NCBI GenBank assembly: GCA_964620345.1
Contig: CAZUHK010000019.1
Coordinates: forward strand, 1-25,330
Direction: 5' to 3'
Origin: CAZUHK01 sp964620345
GTDB lineage: Bacteria > Planctomycetota > Phycisphaerae > Phycisphaerales > Zrk34
Length of the DNA: 25,330 bases
Positions within the stretch are counted from its first letter, which is position 1; each line of letters begins with the position of its first letter. Positions 1-7,708 of the stretch are shown here, piece by piece. The notes beneath the pieces were generated by a model. That model saw only the letters and a list, made by a program, of their open reading frames with translations, had not been told where the DNA came from and searched no databases. The position numbers and the translations under genes are program-made.

Positions 1-2448
1 GTCCTCGTAGGTGCGAAGGGCCTTCGCCACCCAATCGGCCGGGTTTTTTCCGTAGACCTTTTCGATGATGTCGAGCTTGGGATACCCCTCGCCGCTGTTG
101 GCGTCGAGCACCTCCTGCGCCGTCTTGCCCTTCGGGACGTCGATGGCGTTGGCTTTGGCCAGGCCGGCGCTGTCGTGCCACTTGAACGGCCCGGTGTTGC
201 CGTGGCCGGGGCCGTAGAAGAAGTTGATTGTGCTGTCGGCCATCGGCGAGAAATGGAGCACGGTGTTGCGCCAGCCGCTGGGCATCGGCTTGATCGGCGT
301 GGCGATCAACCCGAACGTCGCGCCGAAGGCGTCGCCCTGGCTGGCGCGACGCACGAGGTTGATCTGCATATCCAGTGCGCCGTCGTCGCGCACGATCTGC
401 GCGCACGGGTGGTCATCGCCGAGCACCCAGTCGTGGTCGTGGTCGGCGTACCACTGCAGCGCCCGGTCGTCGTCGGAAAAGCCGAGATAGCAGACGAAGT
501 CGGCGAAATCCTGCGACGACCAGATCACGCCGTCCCCGTCCGGCAGGTTGCTGACAAAGTTCTGATAGCCCCCGCCCCCGCCGCCGCGGTTGGTCAGCAG
601 ACTCTGGGCCACCGCCTGTCGAACCGGGACGCTGAGGTACAACCGGTCCACCCGCGCGGCTTGCGGGCCCGGGGTCGCTTCGAGCGTGTAATTGATGGCG
701 CCGTCGTAAAAGATGTGTCCGCTCAGATCCAGGGTGATGCCCGCGACCTTGTACTGGCCGGTGAAATTCACCCGCACGCCGGTGGGGTTGCCGACGATGG
801 TGAACGGCTGGGTCATCACCGCCTGCCGCGGCTTGCCGTCGACCACGGCGACGAAGTTGGCCGGCCGGGCAAGCATGGCGCGATCCTGGCTGACGATGCG
901 CGTGGGCAAGGCCCCGCCCATGACGTATTCGCGGCCGTAAATCTTCGCGGTTCGACCGTCCATTTCGATCGGTTCGAACGGCGGTTCGACCGTGAAGTCC
1001 TCGCCGTACTTATCGCTGTCGAGCCAGACGTACTGCTCCTTGTAGTCCTTATGGGTAAAACGGTCCTTCTTGGATTCGAGGGTGTTGCCCTCGGCATCGA
1101 CGAAGGCGGTGGTGATGGTGTACCGGCCCACGGCGAGATCGTCGGGCATCCAGATATGCACCTCGGCCGCATCCAACTCAAAGGTGTCGTCCTGGGCCTG
1201 CTGAACGGTCTTGCCGAAGGGGCCGGTGACGGGGATGACCGTTCCGTCTTCGGCGGTGACCGTGAACGTGGCTTTGGCGATCTGATCGCGCATGGGCGCG
1301 TCGAGCACGTCCACCCAGCAGCGGGCGGCCTTGCTGAGCGGCGCGTAGCTCACCCGCGTGGTCATCTGCCAGGGTTCGGGCTCGACCGGTTCGGGTTTGC
1401 GGGCCGCGGTGTCGACCGGCCGGTAGTACCAGTCCCCTTCAATCAGGGCCGTCCCATCGGCGTCGGTGACACTCAAGCGCAACCGGTTGACCCGGCCTTC
1501 GACCTCCGGCAGATCCCCCTCCACCTCAACCTGGCGCACCTGGCCGGCCGGGACGGTCACGCTCTTCTCAATCACCGTGTCGCCCCGCTGGGCTCGGACG
1601 GTAAAGGTCGTCTGCTGGTCGTGACCGTTGACCACCTCGAGCTTCGGCGCGAAGCGGTTTTCGAACAGACCGCTCATGTCGAGCAGGCGGGCGCAGGTGC
1701 CCTGCTCGCTCATGGTCATCAGCGCGTGCGTGTCGATGTTGTGGTAGAACCCGTGGGTAAAAGGCCAGGAGCGCTGCGGCCATGCGACGGCGACCATGCC
1801 GCCCCAGGGCTTGTCCGGTGCGAAGTGGTCGGGGTCGGCCACGGCCTCGAAGGGAATGGCGATTTCCGCGATCCAGTATTCGCCGGTCTTGAATGAGTTC
1901 TCAAACTTCAGATCCGGGCTCCAGTTCGGGTTGGTGATGCCGAGGACAGGAACCTTTTTGACATCGTACAGGGCGCCGTAGGCGTTGCCGATGAGTTGGT
2001 AGGCCGTGGCGTGCCCCTCGGTGGGCGGGGTCAGCCAGATCTCGAACTGCTGGCGGTCCATGTAGACGATGCTGTCGCGACGACGGAACTTCATCGTCGG
2101 CTTCTCACCGGGTGCAAGCTCGGTCCACACCGCGATGTACAGTGTCTTGCCATCCTGAGCCAGATAGATCCGGGACTCCTTGGGGACCATCACCTTGCCG
2201 AAGCTGCCGGTGGCGCCGATGAAGCCGGTGACCGCCGCGGCACGATCCCATTCGCCCTCTGTCATCTTGCCATCGATGGTGGGCGCCTCGCTCAGCCGGG
2301 GCACCGTGAGCTTCGGCCTTGGAACCTGATCCTTGGCCGTGGCGAGCGTGCCGAGCAGAAGCAGTCCGAAGCAAAAAGCGAGGACTTGCCAGGAAACGAA
2401 CGGCATGCTGTAACAGCGAGGGGGCGACGTTTGATGCGAAGTCTTCAT
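1..2448 (-). CDS. Secreted carbohydrate-binding / glycoside-hydrolase-like protein (CBM9-like N-terminus, DUF6067-like body), 3' end outside window
   Basis: The minus-strand frame is open from the start codon to the window edge, giving 816 visible codons and no stop, so the C-terminus is missing. Two adjacent ATGs (2451 and 2448) follow an AAGGA ribosome-binding site. I chose 2448 because its spacing is better. The N-terminus has K2 and R11, then a hydrophobic stretch ending in LGTLATA before KDQ, which is a Sec signal peptide. Residues about 45-240 resemble CBM9/DOMON-like modules (APTIDGKMTEGEWDRA; FENSFKTGEYWIAEIAIP). The C-terminal visible part contains GLIATPIKPMPSGWRN, which I associate with DUF6067/GH123-type N-terminal domains. 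The likely role is binding and perhaps cleaving polysaccharide outside the cytoplasm. The CBM9-like assignment is fairly safe. The hydrolase assignment is from memory and less certain, since no catalytic residue can be identified in the visible part. Confidence 0.8.
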   Translation of the reverse strand, partial: MKTSHQTSPPRCYSMPFVSWQVLAFCFGLLLLGTLATAKDQVPRPKLTVPRLSEAPTIDGKMTEGEWDRAAAVTGFIGATGSFGKVMVPKESRIYLAQDGKTLYIAVWTELAPGEKPTMKFRRRDSIVYMDRQQFEIWLTPPTEGHATAYQLIGNAYGALYDVKKVPVLGITNPNWSPDLKFENSFKTGEYWIAEIAIPFEAVADPDHFAPDKPWGGMVAVAWPQRSWPFTHGFYHNIDTHALMTMSEQGTCARLLDMSGLFENRFAPKLEVVNGHDQQTTFTVRAQRGDTVIEKSVTVPAGQVRQVEVEGDLPEVEGRVNRLRLSVTDADGTALIEGDWYYRPVDTAARKPEPVEPEPWQMTTRVSYAPLSKAARCWVDVLDAPMRDQIAKATFTVTAEDGTVIPVTGPFGKTVQQAQDDTFELDAAEVHIWMPDDLAVGRYTITTAFVDAEGNTLESKKDRFTHKDYKEQYVWLDSDKYGEDFTVEPPFEPIEMDGRTAKIYGREYVMGGALPTRIVSQDRAMLARPANFVAVVDGKPRQAVMTQPFTIVGNPTGVRVNFTGQYKVAGITLDLSGHIFYDGAINYTLEATPGPQAARVDRLYLSVPVRQAVAQSLLTNRGGGGGGYQNFVSNLPDGDGVIWSSQDFADFVCYLGFSDDDRALQWYADHDHDWVLGDDHPCAQIVRDDGALDMQINLVRRASQGDAFGATFGLIATPIKPMPSGWRNTVLHFSPMADSTINFFYGPGHGNTGPFKWHDSAGLAKANAIDVPKGKTAQEVLDANSGEGYPKLDIIEKVYGKNPADWVAKALRTYED

Positions 2449-2503
2449 CATTGGTCCTTCAAAACGATATTTGCAGCGGCCCATTGGGTTCGACACGTTT
2501 CCA

Positions 2504-2509
2504 AGTATA
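2504..2509 (-). promoter_or_regulatory. Candidate -10 box for the secreted protein gene
   Basis: TATACT on the minus strand lies about 55 nt upstream of the start at 2448. No good -35 is seen at the usual spacing, so only the -10 is called. It sits in the 216-nt region shared with the divergent EF-G-like gene. Confidence 0.35.
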
Positions 2510-2579
2510 CCCAAAGCCATGGCTGACTGATCGATGCGATCCGCCGGCTTGACGCGGCCGCGCCGCTGAGCGCGCCGCC

Positions 2580-2607
2580 TTGCGGCCCTGTCGGGGCCAT
2601 CTATACT
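2580..2607 (+). promoter_or_regulatory. Sigma70-like promoter of the EF-G2-like gene
   Basis: TTGCGG (2580-2585), 16-nt spacer, TATACT (2602-2607). The start codon at 2665 is about 50 nt below the predicted transcription start, leaving room for the GGAGG ribosome-binding site at 2652-2656. Confidence 0.55.
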
Positions 2608-2664
2608 GGCCATCCCCACGCTTCGCCCGGTGGCACCGGCGGGCGGACATCGGAGGTACATCTC

Positions 2665-4707
2665 ATGGCCAGCTACAGCGTTTCGGACATTCGCAACATC
2701 GCATTCCTCGGCCACGGCGGGGCGGGCAAGACCACGCTCGTCGAGCAACTGCTGCACGACGCGGGCGCGATCGGCGCCGTCGGCGCCGTCGAGAAGGGCA
2801 ACACCGTCTGCGATCACGAGGAAGAGGAAAAGCACCACGGCCACTCGCTCAGCTCGGCCGTGGTCCACTTCGATTTCCACGGCCGGCACGTCAACCTGAT
2901 CGACACGCCCGGCTACCCGGATTTCATGGGCCAGGCGATGAGCGCGCTGCCGGCAGTGGAGACCGTGGCGGTGGTGATCGACGCCCACGCGGGCATCGAG
3001 ATGATGACCCGTCGCATGATGGACCGCGCCGCCCAGCGCAAGCTCTGCCGCTTCATCGTGGTCAACAAGATCGACGCGGACAACACCGACCTGCCCAAGC
3101 TGGTCGAGCAGATTCAGCAGACGTTCGGCAAGCAGTGCCTGCCGATCAACCTGCCCACCGGCGGCGGCAAGGATGTCGTGGACGTGTTCGACCAAGCCAG
3201 CGGCCAGGCCGATTTCTCTTCCGTCGCCGACGCCCACACCGCGATCGTCGATCAGATCGTGGAGGTCGACGAAGCGCTGGCGATGAAGTACCTCGAGGGC
3301 GAGGACGTGAGCGCGCAGGAACTGCACGAGGCGTTCGAGGCGGCGCTGCGGCAGGGGCACCTGGTGCCGATCTTGTTCTGCTCGGCCAAGACCGGCGCGG
3401 GGCTGGACGACATGATGCACATCCTCTGCGACCTGGCGCCCAACCCCGCCGAGGGCAACCCGCGGCCGTTCCTCCGCGGCGCCGGCGACGACGCGCGGGA
3501 GTTTCACGCGACGCCCGACCCCGATCAGCACGCGATCGCCCACGTGTTCAAGATCACGATCGACCCGTTCGTGGGCCGGCTGGCGTGCTTCCGCGTTCAC
3601 CAGGGCACGATCACGAAGGACAGCCAACTGTTCATCGGCGAGGCGCGCAAGCCATTCAAGGTCGGCCACCTGTTCAAGCTGCAGGGCAAGGAGCACGTGG
3701 AGATCGATCAGGCCATCCCCGGCGACATCGCGGCGGTGGCGAAGGTCGAGGAGATCGAGTTCGACCACGTGCTGCACGACTCGCACGACGAGGACCACAT
3801 CCACCTCAAGCCGCTGGACTTCCCCACGCCGATGCACGGCCTGGCGATCGAGGCCAAGAGCCGCGGCGATGAGCAGAAGATCGCCAAGGCCCTGGCGGCG
3901 CTCGACGCCGAGGATCCCTGCTTCACCGTCGAGCGGGCCGGCACCGGCGAGACGGTGATCCGCGGCCTGGGCGATCTGCACGTGCGGATGTGCCTGGAGA
4001 AGATGAAGGGGCGTTACGGCGTGGAGATCGACACGCACCCGCCCAAGATCGCCTATCGCGAGACCGTCCAGGCCAAGGCCGAGGGCCACCACCGCCACAA
4101 GAAGCAGACCGGCGGCGCCGGGCAGTTCGGCGAGGTGTACCTGCGCATCGAGCCGCTCGAACGCGGCAGCGGATTTGAGTTTTCCAACGACATCTTCGGC
4201 GGGGCGATCCCCCACCAGTTCATCCCCGCGATCGAGAAGGGCGTGCGCAGCGTGCTCGAAGGCGGCGCGATCGCCGGCTACCCGCTGCAGGACGTCCAGG
4301 TCAGCGTCTACGATGGCAAGTACCACCCGGTGGACAGCAAGGAAGTCGCGTTCGTCACCGCGGGCAAGCGCGCGTTCATCGACGCGGTGACCAAGGCCAG
4401 GCCCGTGTTGCTCGAACCGATCGTGGACCTGGAGATCACCGTGCCCGAAGCCAACATCGGCGACATCGCCGGCGACCTGTCGGGCAAGCGCGGCAGGATC
4501 CAGGGCCAGGAACCCATCCCCGGCGGCATGATCGCCCTCAAGGCCCAGGCGCCCCTGGCCGAGCTGACCAACTACCAGAGCCAGCTCAAGAGCGTCACCG
4601 GTGGCCAGGGCAGCTACACCATGGCGTTCAGCCACTACGAAGCGGTCCCGCCCAACGTCCAGCAGCAGATCGTCGCCCAGTTCAAGCCCGGGGAAGAGGA
4701 AGATTAA
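2665..4707 (+). CDS. Elongation factor G-like GTPase (EF-G2 type)
   Basis: This 680-residue protein has the five-domain layout of EF-G. G1 is GHGGAGKT (16-23), G3 is DTPGYPDF (80-87) and G4 is NKID (134-137). Domain IV has QTGGAGQFGEVYLRIEPL, and domain V has LSGKRGRIQG and TGGQGSYTMAFSHYEAVP. Switch I lacks the usual RGITI motif and instead reads KHHGHSLSSAVVH. The P-loop has GG where housekeeping EF-G has xDA. Both traits fit the EF-G2 side branch (compare Thermus EF-G-2), which binds ribosomes but is not the main translocase. A GGAGG site 8 nt before the ATG supports this start. The gene stands alone, without rpsL, rpsG or tuf, which also argues against the housekeeping fusA. Its cellular task is not known with certainty. 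Confidence 0.93.
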   Translation: MASYSVSDIRNIAFLGHGGAGKTTLVEQLLHDAGAIGAVGAVEKGNTVCDHEEEEKHHGHSLSSAVVHFDFHGRHVNLIDTPGYPDFMGQAMSALPAVETVAVVIDAHAGIEMMTRRMMDRAAQRKLCRFIVVNKIDADNTDLPKLVEQIQQTFGKQCLPINLPTGGGKDVVDVFDQASGQADFSSVADAHTAIVDQIVEVDEALAMKYLEGEDVSAQELHEAFEAALRQGHLVPILFCSAKTGAGLDDMMHILCDLAPNPAEGNPRPFLRGAGDDAREFHATPDPDQHAIAHVFKITIDPFVGRLACFRVHQGTITKDSQLFIGEARKPFKVGHLFKLQGKEHVEIDQAIPGDIAAVAKVEEIEFDHVLHDSHDEDHIHLKPLDFPTPMHGLAIEAKSRGDEQKIAKALAALDAEDPCFTVERAGTGETVIRGLGDLHVRMCLEKMKGRYGVEIDTHPPKIAYRETVQAKAEGHHRHKKQTGGAGQFGEVYLRIEPLERGSGFEFSNDIFGGAIPHQFIPAIEKGVRSVLEGGAIAGYPLQDVQVSVYDGKYHPVDSKEVAFVTAGKRAFIDAVTKARPVLLEPIVDLEITVPEANIGDIAGDLSGKRGRIQGQEPIPGGMIALKAQAPLAELTNYQSQLKSVTGGQGSYTMAFSHYEAVPPNVQQQIVAQFKPGEEED

Positions 4708-4717
4708 AGGCGACCGA

Positions 4718-4777
4718 CCGAGGGCTTCCGCCCTCGGCTCATTCGCACCATGACGAGCCGAGAGCGGAAGCTCTCGG
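4718..4777. repeat. Paired palindromes (REP/BIME-like), copy A
   Basis: Two perfect 8-bp hairpins with 4-nt loops stand in inverted orientation. The first is 4718-4725 with 4730-4737 (CCGAGGGC, loop TTCC). The second is 4758-4765 with 4770-4777 (CCGAGAGC, loop GGAA). The second is nearly the reverse complement of the first, including the loop and the flanking GGCTC/GAGCC. The centres are 40 nt apart. The element starts 11 nt after the EF-G-like stop codon and recurs on the far side of the transposase gene. Confidence 0.9.
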
Positions 4778-4856
4778 TTCTGCCTGCAAGCGTCACGCGA
4801 CCGGAGGCGCCGCCAGGCCCTGCTCGATCCTCACCCTCCACGCCTACCGCTCGTGG

Positions 4857-5339
4857 ATGCCGGATCACCCGCGCGGCTACGTCAAGCAGGGCCAGACCCT
4901 CCCGCCCGACCCGGATCGTGCCGACCTGTACCGCCGCTCAGCCAACGATGAACCGGTGACGTTCGACATCCCGATGCTCACGCTGCTGCACAGCGGCGTG
5001 ATCGACATCGCCCAGCGGCGCGACTGGCGCATCCATGCGGTGTTCGGTGAGCCGACGCACTTCCACGTCGTGCTGAGTTGGGCAGACCAGACCCGGCCGA
5101 GCAAGGTGTACCAGGTCGTGCCGAACCTGCTGAGCAAGTTCCTCGGCGAATGGTCACGCCGGCCCGGCAAGCGGTGGTTCGCCCGCCAGCCGAGCTTTCG
5201 GCCCGTGCGCGATCAGGCGCACTTGGATTACCTCACCGACAAGTACCGCGCGAAGCACCTGCTGATGCGCTGGCGCGAGGGGGAACCGCCGCCGCCACTG
5301 GAGGAGCTGATCGAGCGCGGGCGCGGCGACGGCGCGTGA
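4857..5339 (+). CDS. REP-associated tyrosine transposase (Y1/HUH, IS200-like fold), possibly lacking its normal start
   Basis: The encoded 160 residues contain an HUH metal-binding motif, HFH (68-70, within GEPTHFHVVLSW). A C-terminal helix carries candidate catalytic tyrosines Y125 and Y130 (HLDYLTDKYRAKH). KRWFARQPSFRPVRD just before it resembles planctomycete RAYT-type proteins. These enzymes nick single-stranded DNA at palindromic REP hairpins. The gene lies between two copies of the same paired-hairpin element, which is the expected arrangement. The frame is open further upstream, and residues encoded just before this ATG (LTLHAYRSW) look like the conserved family N-terminus. No ATG, GTG or TTG is found for that longer form, and no ribosome-binding site precedes 4857. 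The gene may therefore be decayed, frameshifted or started at a rare codon. Confidence 0.75.
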   Translation: MPDHPRGYVKQGQTLPPDPDRADLYRRSANDEPVTFDIPMLTLLHSGVIDIAQRRDWRIHAVFGEPTHFHVVLSWADQTRPSKVYQVVPNLLSKFLGEWSRRPGKRWFARQPSFRPVRDQAHLDYLTDKYRAKHLLMRWREGEPPPPLEELIERGRGDGA

Positions 5340-5343
5340 AGAC

Positions 5344-5404
5344 CCGAGGGCTTGCGCCCTCGGCTCGTGTGAACACCTGACAAGCCAAGAGCGGAAGCTC
5401 TTGG
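5344..5404. repeat. Paired palindromes (REP/BIME-like), copy B
   Basis: This has the same layout as copy A. The first hairpin is 5344-5351 with 5356-5363 (CCGAGGGC, loop TTGC). The second is 5385-5392 with 5397-5404 (CCAAGAGC, loop GGAA). The centres are 41 nt apart. A stem pair that is G-C in copy A (4760/4775) is A-T here (5387/5402), a compensatory change, while the spacer between hairpins has diverged. The element begins 4 nt after the transposase stop codon. Confidence 0.9.
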
Positions 5405-5466
5405 TCTACCCCGCGCCCCTTGTGCTACCATGGCCCCACTCGCTTCGCCCCCGAGGCCCTCGACCC

Positions 5467-7380
5467 ATGCCCACGCTGCTCATCGCGATCGGTGCGTTTG
5501 TCGGTTATCTCGTTGCTTACCACACCTACGGGCGGTGGCTGGCGCGGCGGCTGTTCAAGCTCGACCCGAACGCCACCGTGCCCAGCGTCGCGCTCAACGA
5601 CAACAACGACTACGTGCCCACCGCCAAGTCGATCGTGTTCGGCCACCACTTCACCTCCATCGCCGGCACCGGGCCGATCGTCGGCCCCGCCATCGCGGTG
5701 ATGTGGGGGTGGCTGCCGGCCCTGATCTGGGTGCTGGTCGGCTCGATCTTCATCGGCGCCGTCCACGACTTCGGCGCACTGGTCGTCTCCCTTCGCAACC
5801 GCGGGCAGACCGTCGGCGACATCGCCGGCCGCGTGCTCAACCCCCGCGTGCGATTGCTGTTCCTGTTCATCCTGTTCCTGGCGCTGACGATCGTGATCGC
5901 GATCTTCGGCCTGGTCATCGCCGCGGTGTTCCGGCAGTACCCCACCGCGATCTTCCCGTGCGCCGTGCAGATCCCCCTGGCGGTGCTCATCGGCCTGTGG
6001 CTGCACCGCAAGGGCGTACACCTGCTGCTGCCCTCGATCCTCGCGCTGGGGCTGATGTACCTGGCGGTGATCTACGGCGACCGCGGCCTCCTGCACGAGT
6101 TCAACACGACCCTGGCCGGCTGGCCGACCATGACGTGGGTCGTGGTGCTGCTGATCTACAGCTACATCGCCAGCGTGCTGCCGGTGTGGACGCTGCTGCA
6201 GCCGCGGGATTACATCAACTCGCTGCAGTTGCTCACCGCGCTGGGGCTGATCGTCGCGGGCCTGGCGTACGCGGCGTTCGCCGGCGGCGCCCCGCCGGTC
6301 TCGGGCGCCGAGCGACCCGAGCTGGCCCTGGCCGCGCCGGTGGTCAAATGGAATCCCCAGGCCGCGCCGCTGATCTTTCCGTTCCTGTTCATCACCATCG
6401 CCTGCGGCGCGATCAGCGGGTTCCACTGCCTGGTCTCGTCCGGCACGTCGAGCAAGCAGTTGCGATGCGAATCCGACGCCCAGTTCGTCGGCTACGGCTC
6501 GATGCTGACCGAAGGGTTCCTCGCGGTGCTGGTGATCCTCGCGTGCGTCGCGGGCCTGGGCCTTGGCATCACCGGGGCCGACGGCGGGGTGTTGACCGGC
6601 GAGGCGGCGTACGCGGCGCGGTACACCAGTTGGGCCGCGGCCGGGGGGCTGGCGGCGAAGGTCGGCGCGTTCGTCGATGGCGCGGCCAACTTCCTGCGCG
6701 CCATGGGCATCGCCGGCCCGATCGCCACGGCGCTGATGGGCGTGCTGGTCGCGTCGTTCGCCGGCACCACGCTCGACACCGCCTGCCGACTGCAACGCTA
6801 CGTCGTGCAGGAGCTGGCCGGTACCACCGTCCGCCGCCGACCCCAGCGCAGCGAGGTCAAGGGCACGAAGCTGACGCTCAACCCGATCAGCGTGCTGACC
6901 AACAAGCACGGCGCGACGATCTTCGCGATCGTGCTGGCGCTGGCGATCGCGGCCCTGCCGCGGGCCGGCAAACCCTGGACCTGGGCCAGCGCCGGCGGCG
7001 GCGGCATGATCCTCTGGCCGATGTTCGGCGCGACCAATCAACTGCTCAGCGGCCTGGCGTTCCTGGTCATCGGTTTCTGGCTGTGGCGAAGGCGCTTGCC
7101 GGTGTGGTTCATCGTGTTGCCGATGCTGTTCATGCTCATCATGCCCGCGTGGGCGATGATCTGGCAGTTGTTCATCAGCAATCCCGGCGGCGCGCCCGGC
7201 TGGCTGTTCAGCGCCAACCCCAACTGGGTGTTGATCGTCATCGCAATCGCGACGCTGGCGCTGGAGGTGTGGATGTTGATCGAAGCGATGTTGATCTGGC
7301 CCAAGGCGCGCGGCGTGCTGGAGGAGAACCTGCCGCCGCTGCGGACCGCGGCCGTGCCCGAAGGCGCACGATCATGCTGA
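5467..7380 (+). CDS. cstA: Carbon starvation protein CstA family transporter
   Basis: This 637-residue polytopic inner-membrane protein has more than a dozen hydrophobic segments. CstA-family sequence blocks are clear: NDNNDYVPTAKSIVFGHHF near residue 45, then SIAGTGPIVGPAIA and GAVHDFGALVVSLRNRG. TIACGAISGFHCLVSSGTSS is in the middle, and WPMFGATNQLLSGLAFLV is near the C-terminus. The family imports peptides or pyruvate under carbon limitation. I chose the ATG at 5467 because homology begins there; a GAGG lies 10 nt upstream. The longer frame from 5401 would include part of repeat copy B. A weak -10 (TACCAT, 5426-5431) precedes the gene. No two-component sensor or selenium-type partner is next to it. 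The family is certain, but the substrate cannot be decided from the sequence. Confidence 0.95.
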   Translation: MPTLLIAIGAFVGYLVAYHTYGRWLARRLFKLDPNATVPSVALNDNNDYVPTAKSIVFGHHFTSIAGTGPIVGPAIAVMWGWLPALIWVLVGSIFIGAVHDFGALVVSLRNRGQTVGDIAGRVLNPRVRLLFLFILFLALTIVIAIFGLVIAAVFRQYPTAIFPCAVQIPLAVLIGLWLHRKGVHLLLPSILALGLMYLAVIYGDRGLLHEFNTTLAGWPTMTWVVVLLIYSYIASVLPVWTLLQPRDYINSLQLLTALGLIVAGLAYAAFAGGAPPVSGAERPELALAAPVVKWNPQAAPLIFPFLFITIACGAISGFHCLVSSGTSSKQLRCESDAQFVGYGSMLTEGFLAVLVILACVAGLGLGITGADGGVLTGEAAYAARYTSWAAAGGLAAKVGAFVDGAANFLRAMGIAGPIATALMGVLVASFAGTTLDTACRLQRYVVQELAGTTVRRRPQRSEVKGTKLTLNPISVLTNKHGATIFAIVLALAIAALPRAGKPWTWASAGGGGMILWPMFGATNQLLSGLAFLVIGFWLWRRRLPVWFIVLPMLFMLIMPAWAMIWQLFISNPGGAPGWLFSANPNWVLIVIAIATLALEVWMLIEAMLIWPKARGVLEENLPPLRTAAVPEGARSC

Positions 7381-7387
7381 GGCGAAC

Positions 7388-7467
7388 AAAGAAAAACCCC
7401 CGTCGATTGCTCCGAAACGCACGACGGGGGGCGCCACGGCTAATAGCCGATGTTCGACCGCGTTGGT
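7388..7467 (-). ncRNA. Candidate small RNA, about 80 nt
   Basis: On the minus strand a sigma70-like promoter (TTGACA at 7503-7498, 18-nt spacer, TACGAT at 7479-7474) is followed about 75 nt later by an intrinsic terminator. There is no open frame of meaningful length between them. The predicted RNA would start near 7467 and end near 7388. It would hold a small hairpin (CGGCT/AGCCG) and then the terminator stem, whose 16-nt loop contains UUUCGGA. I do not recognise the RNA family. The call rests only on the promoter-terminator pairing. Confidence 0.45.
7392..7430 (-). terminator. Intrinsic terminator reading leftward
   Basis: A 9-bp stem (7397-7405 with 7422-7430; CCCCCGTCG) is followed on the minus strand by TTTTT (7396-7392). 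On the plus strand the hairpin has no T tract, so it is not a good cstA terminator. No minus-strand protein gene lies upstream of it. Confidence 0.75.
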
Positions 7468-7708
7468 GACCATATCGTATCGCTGTCCACAAGCCGGTGT
7501 CAACGGCAAGCACCCACCTACATGACCACACCACAAACCATTGGCAATAAAGAAATAATAATTTTATCCACAAGTCATTCACGGCCTGTACACAGCCAGT
7601 TTTTGATGTAAGGCACTGGCAGCACACCAGTTGTGGTTATGTCTTGCAAACGCTTTCTATTACTATGTTTACAGACTTGCCAATATTTTTTCCACAAACG
7701 GTGCGTTG
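7441..7708. other. AT-rich, gene-free island with DnaA boxes (candidate oriC)
   Basis: This stretch is visibly AT-rich against its GC-rich surroundings, most of all at 7541-7568 and 7651-7691. TTATCCACA at 7564-7572 is a perfect DnaA box, and TTTTCCACA at 7688-7696 matches the TTWTNCACA consensus. Weaker two-mismatch sites are at 7483-7491, 7586-7594 and, on the minus strand, 7632-7640. An AT-rich run directly beside the perfect box resembles an unwinding element. No coding sequence is supported here. dnaA itself lies 8 kb to the right. An origin or a DnaA-titration site are both possible. Confidence 0.5.
7474..7503 (-). promoter_or_regulatory. Promoter of the candidate small RNA, overlapping a DnaA-box-like site
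   Basis: TTGACA (7503-7498) is a perfect -35, with 18 nt to TACGAT (7479-7474). The DnaA-box-like CTGTCCACA (7483-7491, plus strand) lies inside the spacer, so DnaA binding could block this promoter. Confidence 0.45.

Noticed and set aside
175..1896. Plus-strand open frame of 573 codons
   Set aside because: It lies antisense to the secreted carbohydrate-binding protein, whose minus-strand frame has a ribosome-binding site, signal peptide and recognisable domains. Long antisense frames are common in GC-rich DNA.
4718..4777. Copy A hairpins as an ordinary intrinsic terminator of the EF-G-like gene
   Set aside because: Neither hairpin is followed by a T tract, and the same pair recurs after the transposase with compensatory changes, so a repeat element explains it better.
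5425..7041. Minus-strand open frame of 538 codons over cstA
   Set aside because: Rich in Arg, Gln, Asp and His with no recognisable domain. The plus-strand CstA match is clear along its whole length.
7631..7708. Longer N-terminus for the Nudix protein
   Set aside because: The added residues are AT-rich sequence unlike coding DNA here, contain a DnaA box, and precede the Nudix fold without homology.
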